Assembly: GCA_964636325.1 (NCBI GenBank)
Contig: CAZWRV010000078.1
Coordinates: 1 to 31,043, forward strand
Direction: 5' to 3'
Length of the DNA stretch: 31,043 bases
From: CAZWRV01 sp964636325
GTDB taxonomy: Bacteria > Verrucomicrobiota > Lentisphaeria > Victivallales > GWF2-50-93
The notes under the pieces are model-generated. The model had not been told where the DNA came from. It saw only the letters and a program-made list of their open reading frames with translations, and did no database searches. Of this stretch, positions 24,241 through 31,043 are shown piece after piece. The number at the start of each line of letters is the position of its first letter. Position 1 is the first letter of the stretch. The position numbers and the translations under genes were made by a program.

Positions 24241-25824
24241 TCACGCCCCAGGCGGGTGAGGAGAGACCACGAACGAGTCGATGCGGTTGTCCTGCGTCTT
24301 GAAGACCTTCGAGATGATGAGGTTTTCGCAGCTGGCCGCCTCGCCGGGTTCCAGGCTCCTGAGGGCTTCAGCGACATCCGGCGGGAGCGGCTTGCCGATC
24401 TTGACGAACGGCGGAACCGCCTGCGGATTAACTACTTCCAGCACTGTTTCGTCCTCTCCGAGGAGGACCAGCCCCATGTCCATTTCCATGAATGCGCGGT
24501 CGAAGACGTTCAAAAGCCGCTCCTTCTTCTCCTGCGACTTTCCGAGCGCGGCCGTCCTCTTGTCAAGCTCGGCCTGCAGTTCGTTGCCGACGGCGCGTTC
24601 CAGGTAATCCATGAGCTGGTCGATGCCAGGCTCCACCTTGAAATCCTCTTCAATCTTCTTGCGTATCCGGTCGAGCAGGCCCGGCTTGCGGCGCTTGCGG
24701 GCCTTCTCCTTGCGCTCCTGGATGTGCTCCTCGACCAGGTCGAGCAGCCCCTGGGTCTGTCCGGGGTTCTCCGCGACCTTCTCCTTCACCTTCGGCAGGA
24801 TTTCCTCGTCGGTCTTCTGGTTCGGCGAGACCGCCTTCAGCATGTCCCTGGTCCTGTCCTTGTCGCCGCCGCTCTCGGTGAACTCGGATACGACCGACTC
24901 CGCACGGGCGGTGCTTGTCGCCTCCGCGATCTTTTCTGCCATCTGCTGGAGGACGGCCCCCGCCGGAGTCCCTTTGCGCCGCTCGGCCTCGCGCTTCAGG
25001 TTCACTTCCAGGAGCGCGTAGGAGCGGACGACCTGTTTCTTGCGCAACGGAGCCGCGCGCAGGATCGGGGCGCCCGCCTCCTGTTTAACCGCGGTCTCCA
25101 CGTTGCGCACCAGGGTGCTCATCATCTTATTCAGCTCATCCCCGCTGAGCGACTGGTTCACCATGGTGACCTTTTCGACCAGCTTGTCGCAGAAGGACAC
25201 GGGATCCGACGCGATGTTCTCCATCATTTCCCGCGGCTTTGCGTCCTCGCCGGCCGCCCCGTCCGGCTTCGGCCCCTCTCCGCCGCCGCCGATCATGTTG
25301 GCGTCAACCACCTCCTCGTTTTCCTGGACGAGCTTGTAGTAGGAGGAATTGACCTTGATCCCCTTCATGTTCTCGCGCTGTGCGAGCATGTCGATGCCGC
25401 CGGCCTCCCCGATCTCCTGCTCCGTGGAGGACAGGATGCGGAAAAGCTTTTCCATGTCCGCGAAAACCAGCTCCTCGGTGAAAGTCAGGCTTATCACCCC
25501 CATGTCGGTGAGGCGGCGTCCGAGCCGGAGGATGCCGGGGTTGTTGGTTTCGACGCCGTTGCCCTCGATCATGAACTTCTTGTCCTGCAGCGAGATTGAA
25601 AAGCGTCCGTAGGTTTCGAGGGCCTTCTTGAACAAGTCCACATTCCCGCGGATCATCTCCTGAATCGACGGGTGATCCCAGGAGTAGAGCAGGATGTTCG
25701 AATAAGTCTTGTTGAAATCCTTCAACAGCAGGGCGACCTCCTGTTGCAGCTTCAGCCTGGGTTTTGCGGCCTCCTGCGGCTGCTGAGCGCCGCCTGCGGC
25801 GTTTGTCTTTTCTGTCGTGTCCAT
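24241..25824 (-). CDS. Uncharacterised cytoplasmic protein, possible PAS-like C-terminus, partner of the kinase
   Basis: A 527-residue hydrophilic protein with no signal peptide or membrane helix. Residues 25-170 show an alternating pattern (LLLYSWDHPSIQEM, FSISLQDKKFMIEGNGVE, LRLGRRLTDMGVISLTF, then GGIDMLAQ). It recalls a domain found at the N-terminus of HD-GYP and HEAT-repeat proteins in deltaproteobacteria and relatives. A glycine-rich linker (about 180) leads to a charged helical and coiled region with many Lys/Glu. The C-terminal 100 residues (FMEMDMGLVLLGEDETVLEVVNPQA) are similar to a PAS-like sensor. It starts 16 bp after the kinase stop, so both are one transcript. It may be a substrate or scaffold of the kinase (inference). 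No function is assigned. Confidence 0.6.
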   Translation of the reverse strand: MDTTEKTNAAGGAQQPQEAAKPRLKLQQEVALLLKDFNKTYSNILLYSWDHPSIQEMIRGNVDLFKKALETYGRFSISLQDKKFMIEGNGVETNNPGILRLGRRLTDMGVISLTFTEELVFADMEKLFRILSSTEQEIGEAGGIDMLAQRENMKGIKVNSSYYKLVQENEEVVDANMIGGGGEGPKPDGAAGEDAKPREMMENIASDPVSFCDKLVEKVTMVNQSLSGDELNKMMSTLVRNVETAVKQEAGAPILRAAPLRKKQVVRSYALLEVNLKREAERRKGTPAGAVLQQMAEKIAEATSTARAESVVSEFTESGGDKDRTRDMLKAVSPNQKTDEEILPKVKEKVAENPGQTQGLLDLVEEHIQERKEKARKRRKPGLLDRIRKKIEEDFKVEPGIDQLMDYLERAVGNELQAELDKRTAALGKSQEKKERLLNVFDRAFMEMDMGLVLLGEDETVLEVVNPQAVPPFVKIGKPLPPDVAEALRSLEPGEAASCENLIISKVFKTQDNRIDSFVVSPHPPGA

Positions 25825-25840
25825 GGAGTCAGTTCCTGGT

Positions 25841-27769
25841 TCAAGCGTAAAGGTTCATGCGTTCGGAGCCGTATTCAGTCAGGTGCGGGGGGACCAGCGA
25901 AACCTGGTATTCGAAGATATTGATTTTTGTCCCGCCTTCATGGTGGACCTGCGCCAGGTGGTCGGCGAGCCCGGCAAGCGCGGAGATGTCGGACTCGATC
26001 CATTCCGCCAGCAGCTCCAGCAGGCGGAGGCAGTGCTGGTTGTTTGGAATTTCCAGCTTGTATATCAGTGCGTTCGCATCGAGGAGCATGGCGCCCCACT
26101 CCTTCAGCTTCGCATGGAGGCTGATCAAGTCGGCTATTTTGTCGTTGTAAAGGGCCTGGTCGACCGTCTCATTGATGATCCTGTACAAGCGGAGCTTGGT
26201 TTTCATGACCGCCTCGAAGCACCCGTCGATCGCATCCCCCGCCCTGGGAACGGCCTTGGACTGGAACCATTTTGTCTCGACGGTCTTGAAAGGGCTCCGC
26301 CCCTCCTGGATTAACTGCCGCAGCGGCACCAGCACCTGCCTTATCAGCGCCGCGGCCAGGCCGTGCTCCCAGCAGTTCTTGTTGGTCGCTCCGTCCAGGA
26401 AGCAGAGCAGCTCTTCGCCGACCGCGGCGAGCTGCGCGCGTTCCTCTTCGCCTGTTTCGCGCGGGACGGGCGCCGAAACGCTTTCTTGCTTCGCCGCCTT
26501 GCTGCGGCTTGGAACCAGGAAGTTGTGCTCGCAGGCCGGGCAGACCATTTCCTGCCCGATCTCAGGGGCTGCGATTGCGAGCACGCGGCCGCAGCGGTCG
26601 CAGGAGACGAGGATGTCGGCCAGCGTCTCCTCGGAGGCCGGATCTTCCTTGACGCCGGAATCCGCTTTCTTGTCCGGCTCGGAAAGGGGGATTTTAAGGC
26701 CGGCGACGGCGCCGGGGCAGACGCTTCTAAGGTAGAGAATCATCATGACCTCCTCGACTTCGGCGAACGTGTTGAAACGTTTGTAGGTGTCGCGGTGGAT
26801 CATGCGCTTGATGCAGGCAAGCAGCATCTTCCCCTGGATCCGGCGCATCTTCGGCCCCTCCCTGGTGTAGCCGAGATGGGCGCGCATCACCCGGTGCAGG
26901 TCCTCCTCGCCCGTGCCCGGCTCGAAGAGGGGGCATCCTGCGGCGGCGTGGAAGAGCAGCATGCCAAGGCAGTATATCTCGCTGTTGACCTGCTCGCCCA
27001 CCCCCAGTATGCGTTCCGGAGGCATGTAGGAAGGCGTCCCGTGGAACTCGTCCAGCCTCACCCATTTTGCGTCCTTCAACGTGAGGCAGATGCCGAAGTC
27101 GAAGAGGACGGCCCCGCGTTCCGGATGGAGCATGACGTTGCTCGGCTTCAGGTCGCGGTACAGGTAGCCCTTGTTGTGGATGTGCGACTCGGCGGCCAGG
27201 AGCTGCATCCCTAACAGGAGCACGTCGCTTTCCCCCATCTTCGCGCCCGTGCCCAAGGCGCTGTCCAGCGATGTGCCTTCCAGGAACTCCGAGACCACAT
27301 AGTATTCGCCGTTGATCTCGCCGAAGTCTATCACTGTCAGTATGTTGTCATGGCCGCCGAGGCGCTTGCCGACCTCGGCCTCCTTGAAAAGGTTCGCCAC
27401 CAGCCCCTTCACATTGCGCTTGTTGTGCGGCAGTATCTTGACCGCGAAAGGGGTTTCGCGGTTGTCGGAGCGCCAAGCCTTGTAGACCGCGCCCATGCCG
27501 CCTTTCCCGAGGAACTTGTAGAGCCAGTAGTCCCCCAGCCTCAGCGGAACAAGGACTGGCTCCTTGCATTCCGGACAAGGCTTTGACGTGAGCGGCGCCA
27601 GCCCGTCCATCGGCAGAACGTGATGGCAGGCGGGGCACTCGAGCTTGCCTTGGGCGAACGCGTCAAGCTCGTGTCCGAAGACTGCCTTCTCTTTTTTTAC
27701 CTTTGAAAACCACACGGCACAATGGACCTTCCACTGGCTGCGGCGCCTGTGCCGGCGCCGCTCAAACAT
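25841..27769 (-). CDS. Soluble Hanks-type Ser/Thr protein kinase with two zinc ribbons
   Basis: A 642-residue protein. A zinc ribbon (C45, C48, C65, C68) precedes the kinase domain at about 80-345. The glycine loop GKGGMGAVYKA, Lys111 in AVKIL, RDLKPSN (205-211), DFG (224-226) and the PPE in place of APE (250-252) are all present, so it should be active. A second ribbon (C390, C393, C410, C413) follows. The last 200 residues are helical and unassigned. There is no transmembrane segment or PASTA domain. The first 40 residues are basic and poorly conserved in style, and no ribosome site precedes the ATG at 27769; a GTG about 18 codons in is an alternative start. It is co-transcribed with the 24241 gene. 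Kinases like this are abundant in PVC bacteria. Confidence 0.88.
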   Translation of the reverse strand: MFERRRHRRRSQWKVHCAVWFSKVKKEKAVFGHELDAFAQGKLECPACHHVLPMDGLAPLTSKPCPECKEPVLVPLRLGDYWLYKFLGKGGMGAVYKAWRSDNRETPFAVKILPHNKRNVKGLVANLFKEAEVGKRLGGHDNILTVIDFGEINGEYYVVSEFLEGTSLDSALGTGAKMGESDVLLLGMQLLAAESHIHNKGYLYRDLKPSNVMLHPERGAVLFDFGICLTLKDAKWVRLDEFHGTPSYMPPERILGVGEQVNSEIYCLGMLLFHAAAGCPLFEPGTGEEDLHRVMRAHLGYTREGPKMRRIQGKMLLACIKRMIHRDTYKRFNTFAEVEEVMMILYLRSVCPGAVAGLKIPLSEPDKKADSGVKEDPASEETLADILVSCDRCGRVLAIAAPEIGQEMVCPACEHNFLVPSRSKAAKQESVSAPVPRETGEEERAQLAAVGEELLCFLDGATNKNCWEHGLAAALIRQVLVPLRQLIQEGRSPFKTVETKWFQSKAVPRAGDAIDGCFEAVMKTKLRLYRIINETVDQALYNDKIADLISLHAKLKEWGAMLLDANALIYKLEIPNNQHCLRLLELLAEWIESDISALAGLADHLAQVHHEGGTKINIFEYQVSLVPPHLTEYGSERMNLYA

Positions 27770-28233
27770 TCATAGACGCGTGTCTCAATTGGGGGCACAG
27801 CAGACAGTAATTTTGACTTTATCCAGCTTGGAAGATAACAAGGCGGCGCGTGATTTCAAGCGTCTAAGCAGGTAAAACCGGAATGCTTTCCCTGCCTTGA
27901 ACCATGGAGTATAGTATATCCCCAGGGCAGGCTTTCTGGAGTCAAGGCGTCGTCCGGCCTGAGCTGGCACTCCAGGCGGAAAGCGACAACATGTGCTTGA
28001 TCGTCGTCATACGCGGCGAATATGATCCAGTATGTATCGCGGTGGACAAGCATTCTGTATCGTATTCGGAAGCCCCGCCGGTTCTGAAGTTCAACCCGAA
28101 GTGGCGGGCAGGGCAGGGGGCTTGCACGTTTGTCACTGCAATATCCCTTAGCGCATGCTGTCTTGACCTTATTGACCATATTGTCATTTTGGTCAATCAG
28201 GTCAAGAGGGTCAAATTATTGGTATTATCATCT
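27770..28233. other. Intergenic region without a convincing gene
   Basis: This 464-bp stretch lies between the kinase start and the end of the GH42-like gene. A 107-codon frame on the minus strand (27856-28179) has no ribosome site. Its start falls inside the hexamer array described separately, and an equally long frame overlaps it in another phase, so I do not call a gene. AGGGCAGG/CCTGCC words (27890-27940) could form a weak hairpin. The promoter of the kinase unit should be near 27780-27840, but no good -35/-10 pair was recognised. Confidence 0.4.
28162..28214. repeat. Symmetric array of TTGACC/GGTCAA hexamers with 9-bp period
   Basis: TTGACC occurs at 28163 and 28172 and TTGTCA at 28181. 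On the other side of a centre near 28184, GGTCAA occurs at 28191, 28200 and 28209. All copies are 9 bp apart within each half. The two halves form a hairpin with 16 of 18 paired bases (28162-28179 with 28189-28206). It lies 20 bp beyond the end of the GH42-like gene and could serve as its transcription terminator, though no U-run follows. An array of protein-binding half-sites is the alternative. Confidence 0.7.
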
Positions 28234-30603
28234 TCACCCAAGTTGAAAGATCCTCGTCTCCGGCGGGGTGATCTTGAAGCGGATCTCGCCGACGGGGCCC
28301 TTGCCGACGGGCTTGCCGGTGACGGCGTCGGTTACGCGGCATCTGCGGGGCAGGCGCAGCGTGCGCGGGCCGCCCTTGACGGCGTGGAGCGCTGCGATCG
28401 ACCCGCTGGCGTAGACGACGTCGTCGTCCTCGCTCCAGATGTTCGAGCCGGCGTAGCGTGCGCAGGCGCGGAGCAGGTTCGACGGAATAGGCATCGCGAC
28501 GCTCCAGACGACGCCGTAGTCGCCGTCGCCGCGGCGGCCGGACTTGCCGTTTCCGGCGGGGCCGCGTCCGAACTCCTTGATGAACAGGCCGGTGCGGTGT
28601 ATGAACCAGCATGCGTTCGCATGGCCAAGCGGAACCGCCCCGTTCTTTTCGACGGCCCATTCGCCCGGGACAAGGGTCGGTCCATACGGCATGCTGTCGC
28701 CATAGACATATGCCGCGGGCAGCTCCCGCGTGATCGGATGTCCGTCCGCCGTATCCTGCATGATCACGTGCCGGACTGTCGTCCGCGGAAGCAGTTCCAT
28801 GGGGACGCCGAGCAGGCGCGAGGCCGGTTCGGGCGTCAGTATTCTGCCGTCGGTGATGCCTGTGCCGGGGCCGAAGATCGCGATGTTCCCGTCGCGCAGG
28901 ACTTTGCGCTTCAGCAGCGCCTCGACCTTGGCGTCCACCTTGTATAGATTCGGAAAGAGATATGTCTTGTAGGCTGGGAAATTGTCCAGCTCGAGATCGC
29001 TCAGGAGATAGATGCGGTAGGGCACTCCGCAGTGGGCAAGTCCGCGCACCCGCTGCCAGATGCATGCGAGCGACTGGTAGCCGGAGGTGAAGTCCTCGTA
29101 GAACGGGCTTTCATCGTCGATGACGAATGCGATCGCGTCTCGCGTCTCGCGGTGAGGCGCGGTGTTGAGGCGGTCGAGCATGTGCACGATTTTGCGGATC
29201 GTCCTGTGGATTCCTGCGTCGTGGAAGTATGAGCTGCCGACGTTGCACCAGTAGCTCTGCCAGCCGCGCGACAACGACATCGCGGCGTTGCGCAGTAAAC
29301 CGGCCTCGACCTCGGTCTCGGTGCGGAACGCCCCCTGGTCCTGGACACCTTGGCCGACATAGTTGCGGGCGTCGTTCTCGACCATCGCGGTCTGGCCGCG
29401 AAGGAGAAGCGAGTCGGTGAGGCCTTCCGACTCGTAGGCGAACCCGAGCGTCCGCGCCGTGTAGTCCGCGGGATTCCAGAGGCCGTCAAGACCGATCTTG
29501 TCCAGGGCAGGTCCGATGCCCCAGGAGCCTGAGAGCAGCAGCAGGTTCGGGAAGCTCTGCCCGTCGCCGATGCCGTCGAAGTTCGAGAGGATCTGCCAGC
29601 CCATGAGCGGCTGCTTCAGCGCGTCGATTAGGACGATGCGTCCGACCTTATGTTTTGCGCAAGCCTTTTTAATGGAACCGGTTACCGTGGAAATCCAGTT
29701 GAGGAGGACTTCGCGCATGAAACGGCAGTAGTCGTGTTCGCGCAGGGCGTTGGCCGGTTCGATCCAGTGGAAGAGGCCGACGGCCTTTGTCTGCGCGTTC
29801 GCCGTGACGCCGGTCCCGTCGAGCGGCTTTCCGCCGATTGTAGGCACGGACTCGCGCTTCTTCTTAAGCCATTCGCTGTCGAGAGGGACTTTGGCTGTCG
29901 CCAGCGTCGCCGACGGATCGTTCCAGGCCTTGGCTAGCGCCTTGTCTGTGCGGTGGCGCTTGCGCAGCCAGATGCGGAATTCGCGGTTGCTCGCCTCGGA
30001 CTGGTCGAACATGCCTCCGTTGATCGTGAGCAGCGTGGCGCCTTCGCCGTAGGGCAGGGGCATGTAGCCGGCGATGCGGGAGCCCCAGCTGCGGGATTCG
30101 CAGAATTCCACCAGCCTGGCGATGTAGCGCGAAAGGCCTTCAAGGTAGCGCGGCGAGCACCAGCTCGCCTCGCGGTGCCGCTTCCCGTCTTCGCCGGTCT
30201 GCATCTCGCCCGGATACTTCTCCGTCCAACGGATCGGAGGCGAGAGGCTGAACTTGATGTAGAATTTTGCATCAGGACATTCCTTGATTATCGCGTCCGC
30301 CTGACGGTCAAGGTTGTATTCGTATGCAAGATCGTCTTCGGGATAAGTGTCCACGTCGGGCCAGAACGCCTGGTCGAAGAAGTCGTTGCCGAGACCCTGC
30401 TTGCCGTGCGCCAGCGTCAGATGGAAGACTTTCACTCCGCTGTCCACGAACTCCTTGTTCCTCTCGTTCCAGTCGCCGCGCAGGATGTAGTCGCAGTACA
30501 CCGCTTGCGAGACAGGCCTGCCGTCGAGTTCGACATAGGCCCGGCCTTCACGGGTTTTAATTTCAGAGCAATGGCGGAGAGCATTTTTCATAGTTGCTTT
30601 CAT
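28234..30603 (-). CDS. GH42-like (GH-A clan) intracellular glycoside hydrolase, beta-galactosidase-related
   Basis: The start chosen is ATG 30603 with AAAGGA six bases upstream, giving 789 residues; the frame opens five codons earlier at a TTG. The N-terminal TIM barrel includes IAGYMPLPYGEGATLL (the Glu near residue 187 being a candidate acid/base), then FRIWLRKRHRTDKALAKAWNDPS. That WL-K-x-Y/H...AW pattern is typical just after the GH42 acid/base. A second region (LSDLELDNFPAYKTYLFPNL, then GPGTGI) resembles the GH42 trimerisation domain with its class-I-amidotransferase-like fold. The C-terminal beta domain is short. No signal peptide is present, so it acts on imported oligosaccharides. 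It stands alone on the minus strand. Family relation is fairly clear; the sugar it cleaves is not. Confidence 0.65.
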   Translation of the reverse strand: MKATMKNALRHCSEIKTREGRAYVELDGRPVSQAVYCDYILRGDWNERNKEFVDSGVKVFHLTLAHGKQGLGNDFFDQAFWPDVDTYPEDDLAYEYNLDRQADAIIKECPDAKFYIKFSLSPPIRWTEKYPGEMQTGEDGKRHREASWCSPRYLEGLSRYIARLVEFCESRSWGSRIAGYMPLPYGEGATLLTINGGMFDQSEASNREFRIWLRKRHRTDKALAKAWNDPSATLATAKVPLDSEWLKKKRESVPTIGGKPLDGTGVTANAQTKAVGLFHWIEPANALREHDYCRFMREVLLNWISTVTGSIKKACAKHKVGRIVLIDALKQPLMGWQILSNFDGIGDGQSFPNLLLLSGSWGIGPALDKIGLDGLWNPADYTARTLGFAYESEGLTDSLLLRGQTAMVENDARNYVGQGVQDQGAFRTETEVEAGLLRNAAMSLSRGWQSYWCNVGSSYFHDAGIHRTIRKIVHMLDRLNTAPHRETRDAIAFVIDDESPFYEDFTSGYQSLACIWQRVRGLAHCGVPYRIYLLSDLELDNFPAYKTYLFPNLYKVDAKVEALLKRKVLRDGNIAIFGPGTGITDGRILTPEPASRLLGVPMELLPRTTVRHVIMQDTADGHPITRELPAAYVYGDSMPYGPTLVPGEWAVEKNGAVPLGHANACWFIHRTGLFIKEFGRGPAGNGKSGRRGDGDYGVVWSVAMPIPSNLLRACARYAGSNIWSEDDDVVYASGSIAALHAVKGGPRTLRLPRRCRVTDAVTGKPVGKGPVGEIRFKITPPETRIFQLG

Positions 30604-30823
30604 CGGATGTCCTTTCAAAATATATGGTTCATCCAGTCCTTCATCAGGAGTATTATCTTCATGTATTCACGCATGGCGAGTAGCCTCGGCTGCGACCTCA
30701 CAGGCAAAATCTACTGATATGCAAATAAATGGATATTTGTGCCTGGCCGACTGCCGCTCATGCGGTTAAAATCTAATGTCCAGAAGGCACAGAAACAAGA
30801 GGGCAGTCTCGAACTTCATTTAT
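30604..30823. other. Upstream region of the GH42-like gene
   Basis: No gene is called here. The minus strand carries several very short frames just before the GH42-like ATG. Another near 30828 has GAGGAG before ATG and encodes 17 residues (MKFETALLFLCLLDIRF), too short to support. A candidate -10 such as GATAAT exists near 30655 on the minus strand but lacks a good -35. The words around 30783-30800 (AGAAGGCACAGAAAC) resemble common intergenic repeat text of these genomes. Confidence 0.3.
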
Positions 30824-31043
30824 CTCCTCTGAAACTCACCCATCTTTGTCGCGAACTTTGTCGTTATCTTTGTCGTCTTCCGAAGGGTTGAGCCAAGCTC
30901 AACCGCGGCTCAGCACGGCTTCGCCCTCCATCGAGTTTCTGAACGACAGAACTGCGAATCTCGCAGATGGCCACTCCTCTGAAACTCGCCGTCTTTGTCG
31001 CGAACTTTGTCGTTATCTTTGTCGTCTTCCGGAGGGTTGAGCC
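30824..31043. repeat. Two copies of a 70-bp direct repeat with internal 12-bp periodicity
   Basis: Copy 1 (30824-30894) and copy 2 (30974-31043) start CTCCTCTGAAACTC and end GGGTTGAGCC, differing at a few bases and one indel. Each contains CTTTGTCG three times at 12-bp steps. Between them, GGTTGAGC and GCTCAACC (30886-30904) form a perfect 8-bp stem with a 3-base loop. Copy 2 runs to the window edge, so the array may continue. The opposite strand reads like a GACAAAGA-rich intergenic repeat. No coding function is claimed. Confidence 0.75.

Noticed and set aside
24256..25599. 447-codon plus-strand frame opposite the kinase-partner gene
   Set aside because: It is an antisense shadow with Leu/Arg/Asp/His bias typical of GC-rich reverse frames; the minus-strand gene has a start signal and sensible composition.
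27856..28179. 107-codon minus-strand frame in the kinase/GH42 gap
   Set aside because: It has no ribosome site, its start lies inside the hexamer array, there is a competing frame of similar length, and no recognisable family; a RelE-like toxin was considered but the pattern does not hold.
30824..31043. CRISPR array
   Set aside because: Only two copies are present, the repeat is 70 bp with internal periodicity, the copies differ, and no cas gene is near.

Overview
The window looks like a piece of a polysaccharide-degrading bacterium of the PVC group, most likely a Lentisphaeria/Victivallales-type organism. This is inferred from gene content: two pseudopilin genes (FTLIELLVVIAIIAIL helix) placed among glycoside hydrolases, a GntR-HTH/LacI-type regulator, several large unassigned glycosidases and a zinc-ribbon Hanks-type kinase. 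The DNA is GC-rich in genes, with short very AT-rich promoter islands. No rRNA, tRNA, CRISPR array, prophage or complete IS element was seen.

Left part (1-11,029). A decayed ABC-transporter relic (150-747, minus) follows a GH20-type hexosaminidase gene (744-2903, minus). Divergent from it, a probable two-gene plus-strand unit encodes a secreted TIM-barrel hydrolase with an N-terminal carbohydrate-binding-like domain (3082-5751) and a secreted 1404-residue heparinase II/III-like lyase (5921-10135). A pseudopilin gene (10220-11029, minus) faces the lyase.

Centre (11,198-24,148). A long minus-strand catabolic operon reads, in transcription order: pseudopilin, a 57-codon gene remnant, NagB-like sugar-phosphate isomerase/deaminase, PfkB-type sugar kinase, amidohydrolase, GH20-like hydrolase with a cysteine cluster, xylose-isomerase-like TIM barrel, MDR dehydrogenase, a fused solute-binding protein/permease, and a second permease. 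Many joints are 4-base overlaps (ATGA or GTGA). The importer has no ATPase gene here, so it probably uses one encoded elsewhere. A divergent GntR/LacI-like regulator (23033-24148) is the obvious candidate controller. A short remnant of a Gfo/Idh/MocA oxidoreductase collides tail-to-tail with the last gene.

Right part (24,185-31,043). A strong bidirectional hairpin separates the regulator from a two-gene minus-strand signalling unit: a soluble Ser/Thr kinase with two zinc ribbons and a partner protein with a possible PAS-like C-terminus. Then come a region with a striking 9-bp-periodic hexamer array, a GH42-like intracellular glycosidase (28234-30603, minus), and two copies of a 70-bp direct repeat at the right edge.

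How it fits together (inference): secreted lyase and hydrolases cut a complex, probably amino-sugar- or uronate-containing glycan. The fused ABC importer brings in oligosaccharides, cytoplasmic glycosidases finish them, and the isomerase, kinase and dehydrogenase enzymes feed the sugars into central metabolism. Five promoter-like sites in this window share a TATAATAT core with similar flanks, suggesting either common control or a phylum-typical promoter.
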